Shown here: positions 14,949 through 24,018 of the stretch, in pieces
Layout: the number at the start of each line of letters is the position of its first letter
Position numbering within the stretch: the first letter of the stretch is position 1
Source of the DNA: JBFWRK01 sp050248955
GTDB lineage: Bacteria; Actinomycetota; Acidimicrobiia; Acidimicrobiales; Ilumatobacteraceae
DNA: 64,000 bases
NCBI GenBank assembly: GCA_050248955.1
Contig: JBFWRK010000023.1
Location: 1 to 64,000, forward strand
Direction of reading: 5' to 3'
Notes under the pieces: generated by a model
The model's database searches: none
Seen by the model: the letters and a program-made list of their open reading frames with translations, nothing else
Told to the model about the DNA's origin: nothing
Position numbers and translations under genes: made by a program

Positions 14949-15731
14949 ATGGGACGGATCAGGTACGGGGGACGCTCCGAGGAGCAGCTGAGGAACCGCG
15001 AGCTCGAAGCGACATCGGTCGAGACGTGGGCCACCACGCTCACCGCCGTCTACGAGACGGATCCCGAGGCGATCGCCGCCGTCCTGCCTCGGCCGCTCGT
15101 GCCGTCGGCCGAGCCGCTCGTACGCGTGACGTTCGCGACGGTGGACATCGGACGCGGCCGGCCGCCGTTCGGTGCCGGCACGTTCGCCGTCGAGGCGGTC
15201 CACGACGGAATGGTCGGCGGGTACCCGCTCGTGATGCCGATGACGACCGAACAGGCGGTGGTCGGTGGTCGGGAGACGTTCGGCGAGCCGAAGAAGCTCG
15301 CCGACGTGTCGCTCGTGCGCGACGGCGACCACGTACGCGGCGCGTTCACCCGCATGGGGGTCACGTTCGTCGAGGTCGACGGCACGGTCGTCGAGGAGCT
15401 GCCGCCCACGCCCGACCGTCGCCGCACCGACTTCTACTTCAAGTTCCTCCTCGATCCCGCGGGCACCGGCTTCGACAGCGATCCCTGGCTCGTGTACTGC
15501 CACCGTGACGAGAAGACCCGTTCGGCGTGGCGCGTCGACGGCACGGTGACCTTGCGCGAGTCGCGGTTCGATCCCGTGGTCGACCTGCCCGTGCGCTCGC
15601 TGCGCTTCGTGGAACTGGCGGAGCGTTCGAGCTCGCAACGTGGTGTGCTGCACGAGACCGTTCCGGGCGAGTACGTCCGCCCCTTCGTGCACCAGCGCTA
15701 CGACGACCTCTCCGTCGTCGGTGCCGACTGA
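14949..15731 (+). CDS. Acetoacetate decarboxylase family protein
   Basis: The 260-residue protein carries the ADC active-site segment GRETFGEPKKLADV. Lys115 is the predicted Schiff-base lysine and Lys116 the residue that lowers its pKa; both have the same numbers as in the clostridial enzyme. The surrounding fold motifs (GGYPLVMPMTTEQAVVGG, RRTDFYFKFLLDP) also fit. It may decarboxylate a beta-keto acid or act as a hydratase/aldolase, as some family members do. The ATG is preceded by AAGGGG. Its stop overlaps the start of the SDR gene in a TGATG, so the two are translationally coupled. Confidence 0.9.
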   Translation: MGRIRYGGRSEEQLRNRELEATSVETWATTLTAVYETDPEAIAAVLPRPLVPSAEPLVRVTFATVDIGRGRPPFGAGTFAVEAVHDGMVGGYPLVMPMTTEQAVVGGRETFGEPKKLADVSLVRDGDHVRGAFTRMGVTFVEVDGTVVEELPPTPDRRRTDFYFKFLLDPAGTGFDSDPWLVYCHRDEKTRSAWRVDGTVTLRESRFDPVVDLPVRSLRFVELAERSSSQRGVLHETVPGEYVRPFVHQRYDDLSVVGAD

Positions 15732-16612
15732 TGGAACGACTCGACGGACGCGTCGCCGTCGTCACCGGGGGAGCGGGAGGGCTCGGACGGGCGATGGGCG
15801 AGCGGTTCGCACAGGAGGGCATGCGGGTCGTCCTCGCCGATGTCCAACCCGACCTGCTCGAGACTGCCGAACGCGAGCTGCGCGCCGCCGGGCTCGACGT
15901 GCGCGGCGTCGTCACCGACGTCAGCGACTACGCATCGGTCGAGGCCTTGCGTGACCGGACGTTGGAGCTCTTCGGCGTCGTGCACGTCGTGTGCAACAAC
16001 GCCGGCATCGGCGCCGGCGCAGAAGGGCGGATGTGGGAGCACGAGTTGAACGACTGGAGCTGGGCGCTCGCCGTCAACGTGATGGGCGTCGTGCACGGGA
16101 TCAACGCGTTCGTACCGGTGATGCTCGCCCAGGACGACGAGGGGCACGTCGTGAACACGTCGTCAGGCAACGGCGGTGTCGCGCCGCTTCCGAGCACGCC
16201 GCAGTACTCGGCGACGAAAGCCGCGGTCGTGACGCTCACCGAGTGCCTCTACGGGCAGCTCCAGGAGATCGGCGCGAAGGTCGGTGCGTCCGTGCTGTTC
16301 CCCGGTCCGCACATGCTCCGCACCGGGTTGTTCGAGTCGTGGCGGACCCGCCCCGAGCGCTTCGCGAAGCGGCGCCAGCGGGTGACGCCGTACACGACGG
16401 TCGAGGCGCTCGAAGCACAGATGTCCGCGGCCGGCGTGCAGATCGCGTACACGCCGGTCGAGGAGGTCGCCGGCCGCGTCGTCGACGCGTTGCGGAGCGG
16501 TGACTTCTGGATCCAGCCGCCGAGCGAGCGGACCGACCAGCAGATCCGAGCGCGAGCTGCGTCGATGCTCGCCCGCACGAACCCCACCTACCTCCGGGCC
16601 GTGCCCGGCTGA
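15731..16612 (+). CDS. Short-chain dehydrogenase/reductase (SDR)
   Basis: This 293-residue classical SDR has the nucleotide-binding TGGAGGLG (residues 12-19), NNAG at 89-92, a catalytic Ser at 144/145, and Tyr159/Lys163 in YSATK. An acidic residue after the second strand (LADVQPD) suggests NAD preference. It should oxidise an alcohol or reduce a ketone in the same pathway as the decarboxylase to which it is coupled by a TGATG overlap. The C-terminal ~60 residues (ERTDQQIRARAASML) resemble those of actinobacterial SDRs in sterol or cyclic-ketone loci, but the substrate cannot be named. Confidence 0.92.
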   Translation: MERLDGRVAVVTGGAGGLGRAMGERFAQEGMRVVLADVQPDLLETAERELRAAGLDVRGVVTDVSDYASVEALRDRTLELFGVVHVVCNNAGIGAGAEGRMWEHELNDWSWALAVNVMGVVHGINAFVPVMLAQDDEGHVVNTSSGNGGVAPLPSTPQYSATKAAVVTLTECLYGQLQEIGAKVGASVLFPGPHMLRTGLFESWRTRPERFAKRRQRVTPYTTVEALEAQMSAAGVQIAYTPVEEVAGRVVDALRSGDFWIQPPSERTDQQIRARAASMLARTNPTYLRAVPG

Positions 16613-16626
16613 CGACAAGGACCGCC

Positions 16627-17913
16627 ATGGACCCGTACCTGATCGTCTCCGCCGACAGCCACGCCGGGTTGCCGACGGAGGACTACCGCGCCTACCTCGA
16701 CGCGCGGTTCCATCCGCAGTTCCACGACTTCCTCCGTGAGCGCCACCTCCAGCTCGAGGCGATGACGAAGCTCGGCGTGCGCAACGAAAGCTTCGCCAAG
16801 AGCTGGTTCGAGGAGCACGAGGAGGCGCTGCGCGGCGGCTGGGACGGGCTGCGGCGCGACCAGGAGCTCGACGGAGATGGCGTTGCCGGCGAGGTGATCT
16901 TCCCCGATGCCGACGCGGTCGAGAGCCGCACGTGCGTCCCGTTCGGTGCGGGGCTCGGCATGTCGGGCGACATGGATCCCGCGCTCGGGCTGGCCGGCGC
17001 GATCGCGCACAACCGCTGGCTCGCCGAGCTCTGCGCGCACAGCCCGGAGCGGCGGCGAGGGGTGGCGCTCGTGCCGATCACTGCCGAGCTCGATCAGGTG
17101 CTCGCCGAGATCCGCCGTGCGAAGGAGAGCGGCCTCGCGGCGGTGATGATCCCGGCGATGTGGGTCGACCAGGCGCCGTACCACGACCGCCGCTACGAGC
17201 CGGTGTGGGCGCTGTGCGAGGACCTCGAGATGCCGATCGCGACGCACTCGGGTCCGGCCGCGCGCAGCGAGTACGGCGACCACCTCGGCATCTACGTGAC
17301 GGAGGTGACGTGGTGGCCGGCGCGGCCGATGTGGTTCATGCTCTGGTCCGGGGTCTTCGAACGCCACCCGGGACTCATGTTCGGCGTCACCGAGGCGGGG
17401 TGCTGGTGGCTGCCCGCACTGCTGTGGTTCTGGGACCGGCTGTTCCTCGGCCAGAAGGGCACCGAGAAGCTCGGCGCGAACCCGTTCGGCGGTGCCGTGT
17501 CGATGCTCCCGTCGGAGTACGTCGACCGGAACTGCTTCATCGGCGCCTCGAACACGAAGCGGCGCGAGCTCGGCATGCGCTACGAGATCGGCGTCGACAA
17601 CATCCTGTGGGGCAACGACTTCCCGCACCCCGAGGGCACGTGGCCGAACACCCGCGAGTGGTTGCGCAAGACGTTCCACGACATCCCGATCGACGAGACC
17701 CGTCGGATGGTCGGCCTGGCCGCTGCCGAGGTCTACGGCTTCGACGTGGCGGCGCTACAGCACCACGCCGACAAGATCGGCCCGACGCCGGAGGACTTCG
17801 GTCAGGTGACGGCTGACGATCCGACCGGGGCCCGGCTCGTCGAGCGCTGGCAGCCGACGAAGGACGTCGGCCGCCACTGGCTCACCGACCACGACTTCCC
17901 GCTGATCAGCTGA
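16627..17913 (+). CDS. Amidohydrolase (PF04909-type), second copy
   Basis: The 428-residue protein is a paralogue of the one at 13667: YLIVSADSHAGLPTEDYRAYL at its start (given as YLIVSADSHAG and LPTEDYRAYL), VIFPDADAVES, ATHSGPAARSEYG, FGVTEAGCWWLP and the C-terminal LWGNDFPHPEGTWPNT. Metal-binding His and Asp positions are conserved between the two. AAGGA precedes the ATG, 14 nt after the SDR stop. Retention of two distinct copies flanking the decarboxylase and SDR suggests successive hydrolytic or decarboxylating steps on related substrates. It ends the plus-strand block and is convergent with the 8-oxoguanine deaminase-like gene. Confidence 0.9.
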   Translation: MDPYLIVSADSHAGLPTEDYRAYLDARFHPQFHDFLRERHLQLEAMTKLGVRNESFAKSWFEEHEEALRGGWDGLRRDQELDGDGVAGEVIFPDADAVESRTCVPFGAGLGMSGDMDPALGLAGAIAHNRWLAELCAHSPERRRGVALVPITAELDQVLAEIRRAKESGLAAVMIPAMWVDQAPYHDRRYEPVWALCEDLEMPIATHSGPAARSEYGDHLGIYVTEVTWWPARPMWFMLWSGVFERHPGLMFGVTEAGCWWLPALLWFWDRLFLGQKGTEKLGANPFGGAVSMLPSEYVDRNCFIGASNTKRRELGMRYEIGVDNILWGNDFPHPEGTWPNTREWLRKTFHDIPIDETRRMVGLAAAEVYGFDVAALQHHADKIGPTPEDFGQVTADDPTGARLVERWQPTKDVGRHWLTDHDFPLIS

Positions 17914-17944
17914 CCACCCACAGGCCCATGCCCGCCGGTTCCGG

Positions 17945-19342
17945 TCAGGGGCGTTGGAAGCGGGTGCTGATCTCGCGGTGCGTCGCGAGCATCTCGTCGA
18001 CCTTCGTGCTCGTGAGCTCCCCGTCCTCGACGATCACCCGGCCGGCGACGACCGTGTGATGGGCGCCGATCGGTCCGCACCGCAACCACGCCTCGATCGG
18101 GTCGCTGATCGCGCCGGCGAACGCGGGTCCGGTGAGCTTCCACGCCACGAGATCACCCACGCGGCCGACGCTGAGCTCGCCGAGCTCACCCTCGCGACCG
18201 AGGCAGCCGGCGCTGCCGACCGTGGCGCAGTCGAGCGCCATGCGCGCCGAGCCACCGCCGGCGCCGTTGCGGAGCTTCGCGAGCAGCATCGCCTGGCGCG
18301 ACTCGAGCCACATCGATGCCGAATCGGCCGACGACGACCCGTCGACGCCGATACCGACCTTGACCCCGGCAGCGCGCAGGTCGACGACCGGCGCGATGCC
18401 CGAGGCGAGGATCAGGTTCGAGCTCGGGCAGTGCGCGACACCCACCCGGGCAGCGCCGAGCCGGCGGATCTCGTCCGGGTCCGGCATCACGCAGTGCGCG
18501 ACCCAGGTGCGATCCGTGCACCACCCGACCTGCTCGAAGTACTCGACCGGTCGGCACCCGAACGTGGCCAACGAGAACTCGTCGTCCTCGGCGTTCTCTG
18601 CGAGATGGGTGTGCAACCGGACGTCGAGGCGCTCGGCGAGCTCGGCGCTGCGCTCCATCAGTCCTCTCGTGACGCTGAACGGCGAGCACGGCGCGAGCGC
18701 GATGCGCGTCATCGCGCCGTGGGCGCGGTCGTGGTGGCGGTGCACCTGCAGCTCGCTCTCGGCGAGGATCTCGTCGTCGTCCTGCACCACGTCGTCCGGT
18801 GGCAGCCCGCCGTCCTTCTCGGACAACGACATCGAACCACGCGTCGGATGGAAGCGGATGCCGAGGTCGCTCGCCGCGGCGATCTCCGCCGACAGCAGGT
18901 CCCCGCCGCCCCGCGGGTGGACGTACAGATGATCGCTCGACGTCGTGCATCCCGATAGCGCGAGCTCGGCGAGTCCGACCCACGCCGACACGTAAGCCGC
19001 CTCCTCGTCGAGCGCCCGCCAGCGTGGGTAGAGCGCCTGCAGCCAACCGAAGAGCGGCACCGACGTCATCGGCGGGAACGCCCGGGTGAGGTTCTGGAAC
19101 AGGTGGTGATGGGCGTTGACGAGGCCGGGGGTGACGAGGCAGCCGTCGGCCCGCAGGGTGCGTGCCGCGGCCGGGGGCGAATCCGCCGAGGCACCGATCG
19201 CCGAGACGAGTCCGTCCGTGATCGCGACCCAGCCGCCGCGCAGCTCGCGTCGCTCGCCGTCCATCGTCGCCACCAGCTCCGCCCCGGTGACGACGAGATC
19301 GGCGCGGGTCCGTTCGGAACCGGCCGGGACTGCGGAGGTCAT
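17945..19342 (-). CDS. 8-oxoguanine deaminase-like TRZ/ATZ amidohydrolase
   Basis: The 465-residue protein closely follows the 8-oxoguanine deaminase pattern: PGLVNAHHHLFQNLTRAFP (metal His78 and His80), SGCTTSSDHLYVHPRGG, ARGSMSLxxxDGGLPPD-like TRGSMSLSEKDGGLPPD, His246 in LHTHLAEN, His283 in VAHC, PSSNLILASGIAPV, and metal Asp334 in GVDGSSSADS. Related enzymes deaminate 8-oxoguanine, guanine or s-triazines, so the exact substrate is open. The start at 19342 overlaps the stop of the upstream LLM oxidoreductase gene (ATGA). It is the last gene of the minus-strand purine-like block. Confidence 0.9.
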   Translation of the reverse strand: MTSAVPAGSERTRADLVVTGAELVATMDGERRELRGGWVAITDGLVSAIGASADSPPAAARTLRADGCLVTPGLVNAHHHLFQNLTRAFPPMTSVPLFGWLQALYPRWRALDEEAAYVSAWVGLAELALSGCTTSSDHLYVHPRGGGDLLSAEIAAASDLGIRFHPTRGSMSLSEKDGGLPPDDVVQDDDEILAESELQVHRHHDRAHGAMTRIALAPCSPFSVTRGLMERSAELAERLDVRLHTHLAENAEDDEFSLATFGCRPVEYFEQVGWCTDRTWVAHCVMPDPDEIRRLGAARVGVAHCPSSNLILASGIAPVVDLRAAGVKVGIGVDGSSSADSASMWLESRQAMLLAKLRNGAGGGSARMALDCATVGSAGCLGREGELGELSVGRVGDLVAWKLTGPAFAGAISDPIEAWLRCGPIGAHHTVVAGRVIVEDGELTSTKVDEMLATHREISTRFQRP

Positions 19343-20358
19343 GCGCCGCCGGCCGCGGCCCACTCCGGTCCGGAGAACGCGTCGATCATCGCCCGCGCGT
19401 CGCCGAGCGGATAGAGGATCGGGCACGTGCTGCCGTCGCGCACGTACTCCGCCACCTTCGCCCGGGCATCGGCCGGGGTTCCGGACGCCGTCAGCATCTG
19501 CACGATCTCGTCGGGCACGAGCTTCGACGCGGCGACGACCTGTTCGTGCGTGGCCGGCCAGGTGAGCACCTCGCCGACCTGGTCGAGCAGCGACTGCGGC
19601 ACGCCCGAGGCCTTCATGATGTGCGGCTGCTGGCCGAGGTACTGCGTCACCATCAGGCGCGCCATGTCGAGCGCCGTCTCGCGGTCCTCGTGCACGGAGC
19701 ACACGACGAGCTGTGGTCGGTCGACGTCGGCGAGGCTGCGCCCGCTCCGGTCGAGGCCGGCCTGGAGGTGCTCCATGGCGCGCCGGTTGTAGTCGGGCGA
19801 CACGAGGTAGTTCAGGACCACGCCGTCGGCGATCTCGCCGGCGAGCTCCATCATCTTCATCCCGGTGGCGCCGATGTAGATCGGCACGTCCTTCGGCCGG
19901 CGCTCCTGGTACACGTAGTCGAGCTCGACGCCGTCCAGGTGGACGTAGTCGCCGCTGAACGTCACGGTCTCGTTGTGGAGCAACGCCCGTACCGCGCTGA
20001 CGACTTCGCGCATCACCGTCAGCGGGTGGCTCCGAGTGATGCCGACCTTCTGCGCGAGCGGATCCCACCAGGCACCGATGCCGAGGAGGATCCGACCGGG
20101 GGCCAGGTCGTCGAGCGTCGAGAACGTCGACGCGAGGCGGGCCGGGTTGCGGGTCCAGCAGTCGATGACCCCGCTGCCGATCCTGATCCGATCGGTGACC
20201 GACGCGAAGGCTGCCATCGGCACGACCGCGTCGCGCACGAGCCGCGAATCCGCCTGCCAGACGGCGTCGAACCCGCGCTCCTCGGCGTACTTCGCGAGCT
20301 CCATCCCTTCGCGTATCGGATGGGCATCCTGGAGGTAGAGCGCAGCGCGGGCGGCCAT
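19339..20358 (-). CDS. LLM-class flavin-dependent oxidoreductase, probably F420-dependent
   Basis: The 339-residue TIM-barrel protein has the luciferase-like monooxygenase features of the MER/F420 subgroup: GFDAVWQADSR, IGSGVIDCWTRNPARLA, LGIGAWWDPL and the C-terminal DGSTCPILYP. These enzymes transfer hydride between F420 and an imine or alcohol, or act as FMN monooxygenases such as RutA. A TAACCT box 6 nt before its ATG suggests a leaderless transcript starting here, although it lies only 34 nt after the SsnA-like gene. Coupling to the downstream deaminase places it in the same pathway, where it may oxidise or reduce a ring-derived intermediate (inference). Confidence 0.88.
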   Translation of the reverse strand: MAARAALYLQDAHPIREGMELAKYAEERGFDAVWQADSRLVRDAVVPMAAFASVTDRIRIGSGVIDCWTRNPARLASTFSTLDDLAPGRILLGIGAWWDPLAQKVGITRSHPLTVMREVVSAVRALLHNETVTFSGDYVHLDGVELDYVYQERRPKDVPIYIGATGMKMMELAGEIADGVVLNYLVSPDYNRRAMEHLQAGLDRSGRSLADVDRPQLVVCSVHEDRETALDMARLMVTQYLGQQPHIMKASGVPQSLLDQVGEVLTWPATHEQVVAASKLVPDEIVQMLTASGTPADARAKVAEYVRDGSTCPILYPLGDARAMIDAFSGPEWAAAGGA

Positions 20359-20364
20359 GTGGCG

Positions 20365-20370
20365 AGGTTA
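20365..20370 (-). promoter_or_regulatory. -10 box of a leaderless transcript for the LLM oxidoreductase
   Basis: On the minus strand TAACCT lies 6 nt upstream of the ATG at 20358 and no ribosome binding site is present. It implies a second transcription unit within the purine-like block. Confidence 0.45.
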
Positions 20371-20392
20371 GACGGCAGTCGGGTCCCGACCG

Positions 20393-21418
20393 TCAGAGCA
20401 GTGCGAAGAGGCGGCGCGCCTGCTCGGCCGCTCTGCCAGAGACCTCGTCGACGTCGACGCGCGTCGGCAGACCGTCGCGCAGCAGCACCTCGCCGTCGCC
20501 GCGCGTGACCTCGAGGGCACGCATCCCGGGCGTGAACGCGACGTGCCACGGCGAGTCGGCGTGGTCGTAGTTCCACACGACCACGTCGTCGCGCGCCTCG
20601 GGTACGAACGCGTAGCCCTGCTCGAGCCAGCTCCACGCCGTCTCGGGTGAGGCCGTCACGTCGTCGGCACGGTGCGCGACGTAGGCGAGCCGGAACTCCT
20701 CCAGCATGTCCGCGCCGATGCCGTCCGTGCCGAGCACGATCTTGTTCGGCCGTGCTGCAGGTCGGGCGTACCCGACGGCGTTGTTCATGTTGCTGCGTGG
20801 GTTGTGGGCGATCGTGCCCGGGAGCGCGCGATCGAGGTGCACGCAGTGGACGAGCAACCAGTCGTCGACGGCAAGTGCCGCGAGCCGCGCCCCGGCCTGC
20901 GCATCGACGCTGCCCTCGGCGACGTGCACGTGCACGCCGACGCCGAGGTCGCGGGCGAGCCCGGCGGCAGCCGCGAGCGTGTCGTCGCTGCACGTGAACG
21001 CGGCATGGACGCCGACCATGCCGCGCCCGCCGGAGCGGACGAAGCGCTCGTTCTCGGCGAGCCCACGCAGCGCGCCGTCGGCACCGTGGCGGTCCGTCAC
21101 GCCGTAGGCGCACACGACGCGGACCCCGACCTCCTCACACGCATCAGCGATGACCGACAGGCTGCCCTCGATGGCATTCGGGCTCTCGTGGTGATCGATG
21201 ATCGCGGTGGTGCCGCAGCGCAGCGCCTCGACGGCGCCGAGCATCGCCGACCAGCGCAGCATCTCGAGGTCGAGCGCGGCGTCGAGCCGCCACCACACCT
21301 GTTCGAGGATGGACACGAAGTCGGTCGGGCGCACGGGCGGTGCCGGCATCCCCCGGGCGAGTGCCGAGTAGAGATGGTGGTGCCCGCAGACGAGCCCCGG
21401 TGTCCGGCCCGCCATCAT
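20393..21418 (-). CDS. SsnA-like amidohydrolase lacking the N-terminal beta domain
   Basis: The sequence matches SsnA-type amidohydrolases from the first metal motif onward: PGLVCGHHHLYSALARGM, ILEQVWWRLDAALD, ALRCGTTAIIDHHESPNAI, VHVHVAEG, VHCVHLD, AHNPRSNMNNAVG and LGTDGIGADM. Family members start with about 60 residues of beta structure before this motif; here the ATG at 21418 (or 21415), which overlaps the stop of the molybdenum hydroxylase, leaves only 7-8 residues before PGLV. The C-terminal half of the composite beta domain (ALEVTRGDGEVLLRDG) is retained. In purine-degrading bacteria ssnA lies beside xdhD-type genes and is believed to be a deaminase. Whether the shortened protein is active is uncertain. 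Confidence 0.85.
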   Translation of the reverse strand: MMAGRTPGLVCGHHHLYSALARGMPAPPVRPTDFVSILEQVWWRLDAALDLEMLRWSAMLGAVEALRCGTTAIIDHHESPNAIEGSLSVIADACEEVGVRVVCAYGVTDRHGADGALRGLAENERFVRSGGRGMVGVHAAFTCSDDTLAAAAGLARDLGVGVHVHVAEGSVDAQAGARLAALAVDDWLLVHCVHLDRALPGTIAHNPRSNMNNAVGYARPAARPNKIVLGTDGIGADMLEEFRLAYVAHRADDVTASPETAWSWLEQGYAFVPEARDDVVVWNYDHADSPWHVAFTPGMRALEVTRGDGEVLLRDGLPTRVDVDEVSGRAAEQARRLFALL

Positions 21419-24018
21419 TCGGCCCCGGCGCGGCGCATCGGCAAGGTCGTCCGCCACTCGCCGTCGAGGTCGTGCAGCGCGGCAGCGACGGCGCCGGCGG
21501 TCGGCACCAACCCGATCTCGCCGACGCCCTTGATCCCGTACGGCGAGTTCGGCTGTGGCGACTCGACGAGCACGACGTCGATCGGTGGCATGTCCTTCGG
21601 CCGGATGATCCCGAGCTGGCGCAGCGTCGAGGGGACCGGGAACCCGGTCGCCGGATCGTGTGGGAACGACTCGGTGAGCGCGTAGCCGAGTCCCATGTGC
21701 ACGGACCCCTCGACCTGGCCCTCGCAGAGCATCGGGTTGACGGCGCGGCCGACGTCGTGCACGGCGACGACCCGCTCGATGTCGCCCGATTCACGGTCGA
21801 CGATCACGAGTTGCGCGGCGTACGAGAACGTCGAGTGGATGATCGGGTGCTCGATGCCGGGCGTGCCGAGCTTGGTGGTCCAGTCGACCCGGTACTCGCC
21901 CTCGTAGTCGACGTCGACCTGGCAGCCACCGGCGCGCGCCGCGTCGGACGCGGCCCTCACCGCGCCGGCGCTCATGAGCGTGCCGCGCGAACCGGTCGTC
22001 TGCCCGAGGCCGAGCTCGCGCGTCGTGTCGACGAGGACCATGATCCGCGCCGGGTCGATCGCGAGCTCCTCGACCGCGACCTGCAGCGCGACCGTGTGCA
22101 CGCCCTGGCCCATCTCGGTCCAGCCGTGGCGGACCTCGACGAGACCGTCGCTGCGGAACCGGACGACGGCCTTCGTGATCTCCTTGAACCCGTTGCCGAG
22201 ACCGGAGTTCTTGAGCCCGAGCCCGAGGCCGACGGCCTTGCCGGCCCCGACCGCTTGGTCGTAGCGCGGCTTGATCTCGTCGAGGCAGCGCTCGGCGCCG
22301 AGACAACCGTCGTCCATGACCTGACCTGGGCCCCACACGTCGCCTGGGCGGATCACGTTGCGCTTGCGGATCTCCCAGCCGGAGATGCCGGTCTGCTCCG
22401 CGAGCCGGTCGAGCGCACCCTCCATCGCGAACTGTGCCTGGTTGGCACCGAAGCCGCGGAACGCGCCGCACACCGGGTTGTTCGTCCGCACGGCGACGGC
22501 GTGCACGTCGAGGGCGTGCCAGCGGTACGGCCCGCTCGCGTGGCCGGCGGCGCGCTCGAGCACCTTCATCCCGACGCTCGCATACGCGCCGGAGTCGCCG
22601 ATCGCGCGCACCCGCAGCGCCGTGAGCATCCCGTCGGCATCGCACCCGGCCGTGTACTCCAGGCGGATGGGGTGCCGCTTCGCGTGGATCCGGAAGCTCT
22701 CCTCGCGGCTCAGCGTGCACTTGACCGGGCGTTGCAGCAGCCACGCCGCGAGCGCGGTCTGGCCCTGGTTGCTCATGTCCTCCTTGCCCCCGAACGCGCC
22801 CCCGTTCGAGACGAGCTCGACGGTGACGCGGTCGTGCGGGACGGCGAGGATCGCGGCGATGTCGTTGCGGTCGTCCCAGATGCCCTGACCGCCGGAGTAC
22901 ACGTGGAGACGGCCGTCCTCGCCGGGCACCGCCAGCGTCGATTCCGGCTCGAGGAACGCGTGCTCGACTCGCTGCGTCTGGAAGACCTCGTGAACGACGT
23001 GCGCGCTCGACGCGAGCGCTGCGTCGGCGTCGCCGCGCCGGTACTCGCTCACGCTGAGCACGTTCGTGTCGGTGCCCCACACCGCCGGTTCCGGATCGTC
23101 GATGGCCGCGACCGGATCCGTGATCGGCCGGTGCACGACGTACTCGACGTCGACGAGCTCGGCCGCGGCGCGGGCCTGCTGCTTCGTCTCCGCGCAGACG
23201 ATCGCGAGCACGTCACCGGCGTACGACGTGCGGCCGCCCTCGGGGATGAAGATCGGCCAGTCCTTGTAGATGATCCCGGCTCTCAATTCGCCGGGGACGT
23301 CGGCCGCGGTGTGGACCGAGACCACGCCGGGTGCAGCCGCTGCCCGCGTGGTGTCGATGCGGACGATGTCGGCTCGGGCATGGTCGGTCAGGCGCAGTGC
23401 GCCGTGGACCATGCCGGGGACGCGGAGGTCGTCGATGTACCCGCGGTCGCCGAGCGCGAGCTCGGCCGCCTCGTACTTCGCACCGCTCGTCCCGATGCCG
23501 CCGGGCGCGGCCGGCACGAGCTCCTTCCCGAGCGCCACCGCTTCGATCGCGTCGAGCACCTTGACGTAGCCCGTGCACCGGCAGAGGTGGGCGCCGAGGT
23601 GGCGGGCCATGTCCTCGCGCTGCAGCTCGGCGCCCTTCTTGTCGACCTGCGCCTTCGCGCGCATGACGATGCCGGGGATGCAGAACCCGCACTGCAGCCC
23701 ACCGCACGCCGCGAACGCGTCGGCGTAGCGCCTGCGTTCGTCCTCGTCGACACCCTCCAGCGTGACGACCTCGCGCCCGGCGACCTTCGCCGTGTCGTAC
23801 GTGCACGAGATCTGCACCTTGCCGTCGATCATCACGGTGCAGCAGCCGCACTGGCCGGACGGCGAGCACCCGTCCTTCGGCGACGTGACGCCGAGCTCCT
23901 CGCGCAACGCGGCGAGCAGGTGCGGGTGGTCGGCGCGCACGCTGACGGGGGTGCCGTTCAACGTGAAGCCGACCTCGGTCGTCCCTGCGCGCTGGCCGAT
24001 GTCGATGTCCGTGGTCAT
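21415..24018 (-). CDS. Fused [2Fe-2S]/molybdopterin hydroxylase (XdhD/xanthine dehydrogenase-like)
   Basis: The 867-residue fusion has an N-terminal ferredoxin domain with Cys51/57/60/72 (CSPSGQCGCC), a four-helix [2Fe-2S] domain with Cys110/113 and Cys146/148 (QCGFCIPG, HLCRCTGY), then a molybdopterin-binding domain with GGAFGGKED, GAFRGFGANQAQ, WTEMGQG and the catalytic glutamate in KGVGEIGL. This is the XdhD/YgfN-type architecture. Such enzymes hydroxylate purines or other N-heterocycles. No FAD subunit is present, so electrons must leave through another partner. There is no in-frame TGA, so no selenocysteine. Its ATG overlaps the upstream amidohydrolase stop (TGATG) and its stop overlaps the SsnA-like start. 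Confidence 0.92.
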   Translation of the reverse strand: MTTDIDIGQRAGTTEVGFTLNGTPVSVRADHPHLLAALREELGVTSPKDGCSPSGQCGCCTVMIDGKVQISCTYDTAKVAGREVVTLEGVDEDERRRYADAFAACGGLQCGFCIPGIVMRAKAQVDKKGAELQREDMARHLGAHLCRCTGYVKVLDAIEAVALGKELVPAAPGGIGTSGAKYEAAELALGDRGYIDDLRVPGMVHGALRLTDHARADIVRIDTTRAAAAPGVVSVHTAADVPGELRAGIIYKDWPIFIPEGGRTSYAGDVLAIVCAETKQQARAAAELVDVEYVVHRPITDPVAAIDDPEPAVWGTDTNVLSVSEYRRGDADAALASSAHVVHEVFQTQRVEHAFLEPESTLAVPGEDGRLHVYSGGQGIWDDRNDIAAILAVPHDRVTVELVSNGGAFGGKEDMSNQGQTALAAWLLQRPVKCTLSREESFRIHAKRHPIRLEYTAGCDADGMLTALRVRAIGDSGAYASVGMKVLERAAGHASGPYRWHALDVHAVAVRTNNPVCGAFRGFGANQAQFAMEGALDRLAEQTGISGWEIRKRNVIRPGDVWGPGQVMDDGCLGAERCLDEIKPRYDQAVGAGKAVGLGLGLKNSGLGNGFKEITKAVVRFRSDGLVEVRHGWTEMGQGVHTVALQVAVEELAIDPARIMVLVDTTRELGLGQTTGSRGTLMSAGAVRAASDAARAGGCQVDVDYEGEYRVDWTTKLGTPGIEHPIIHSTFSYAAQLVIVDRESGDIERVVAVHDVGRAVNPMLCEGQVEGSVHMGLGYALTESFPHDPATGFPVPSTLRQLGIIRPKDMPPIDVVLVESPQPNSPYGIKGVGEIGLVPTAGAVAAALHDLDGEWRTTLPMRRAGAE

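Noticed and set aside
19339..20358. RutA-type pyrimidine monooxygenase
   Set aside because: It is an LLM protein, but sequence features fit the F420/MER subgroup and no other rut gene is present.
21415..24018. Selenocysteine-containing hydroxylase
   Set aside because: Related families are labelled selenium-dependent, but there is no in-frame TGA and no selenium-cofactor gene nearby.
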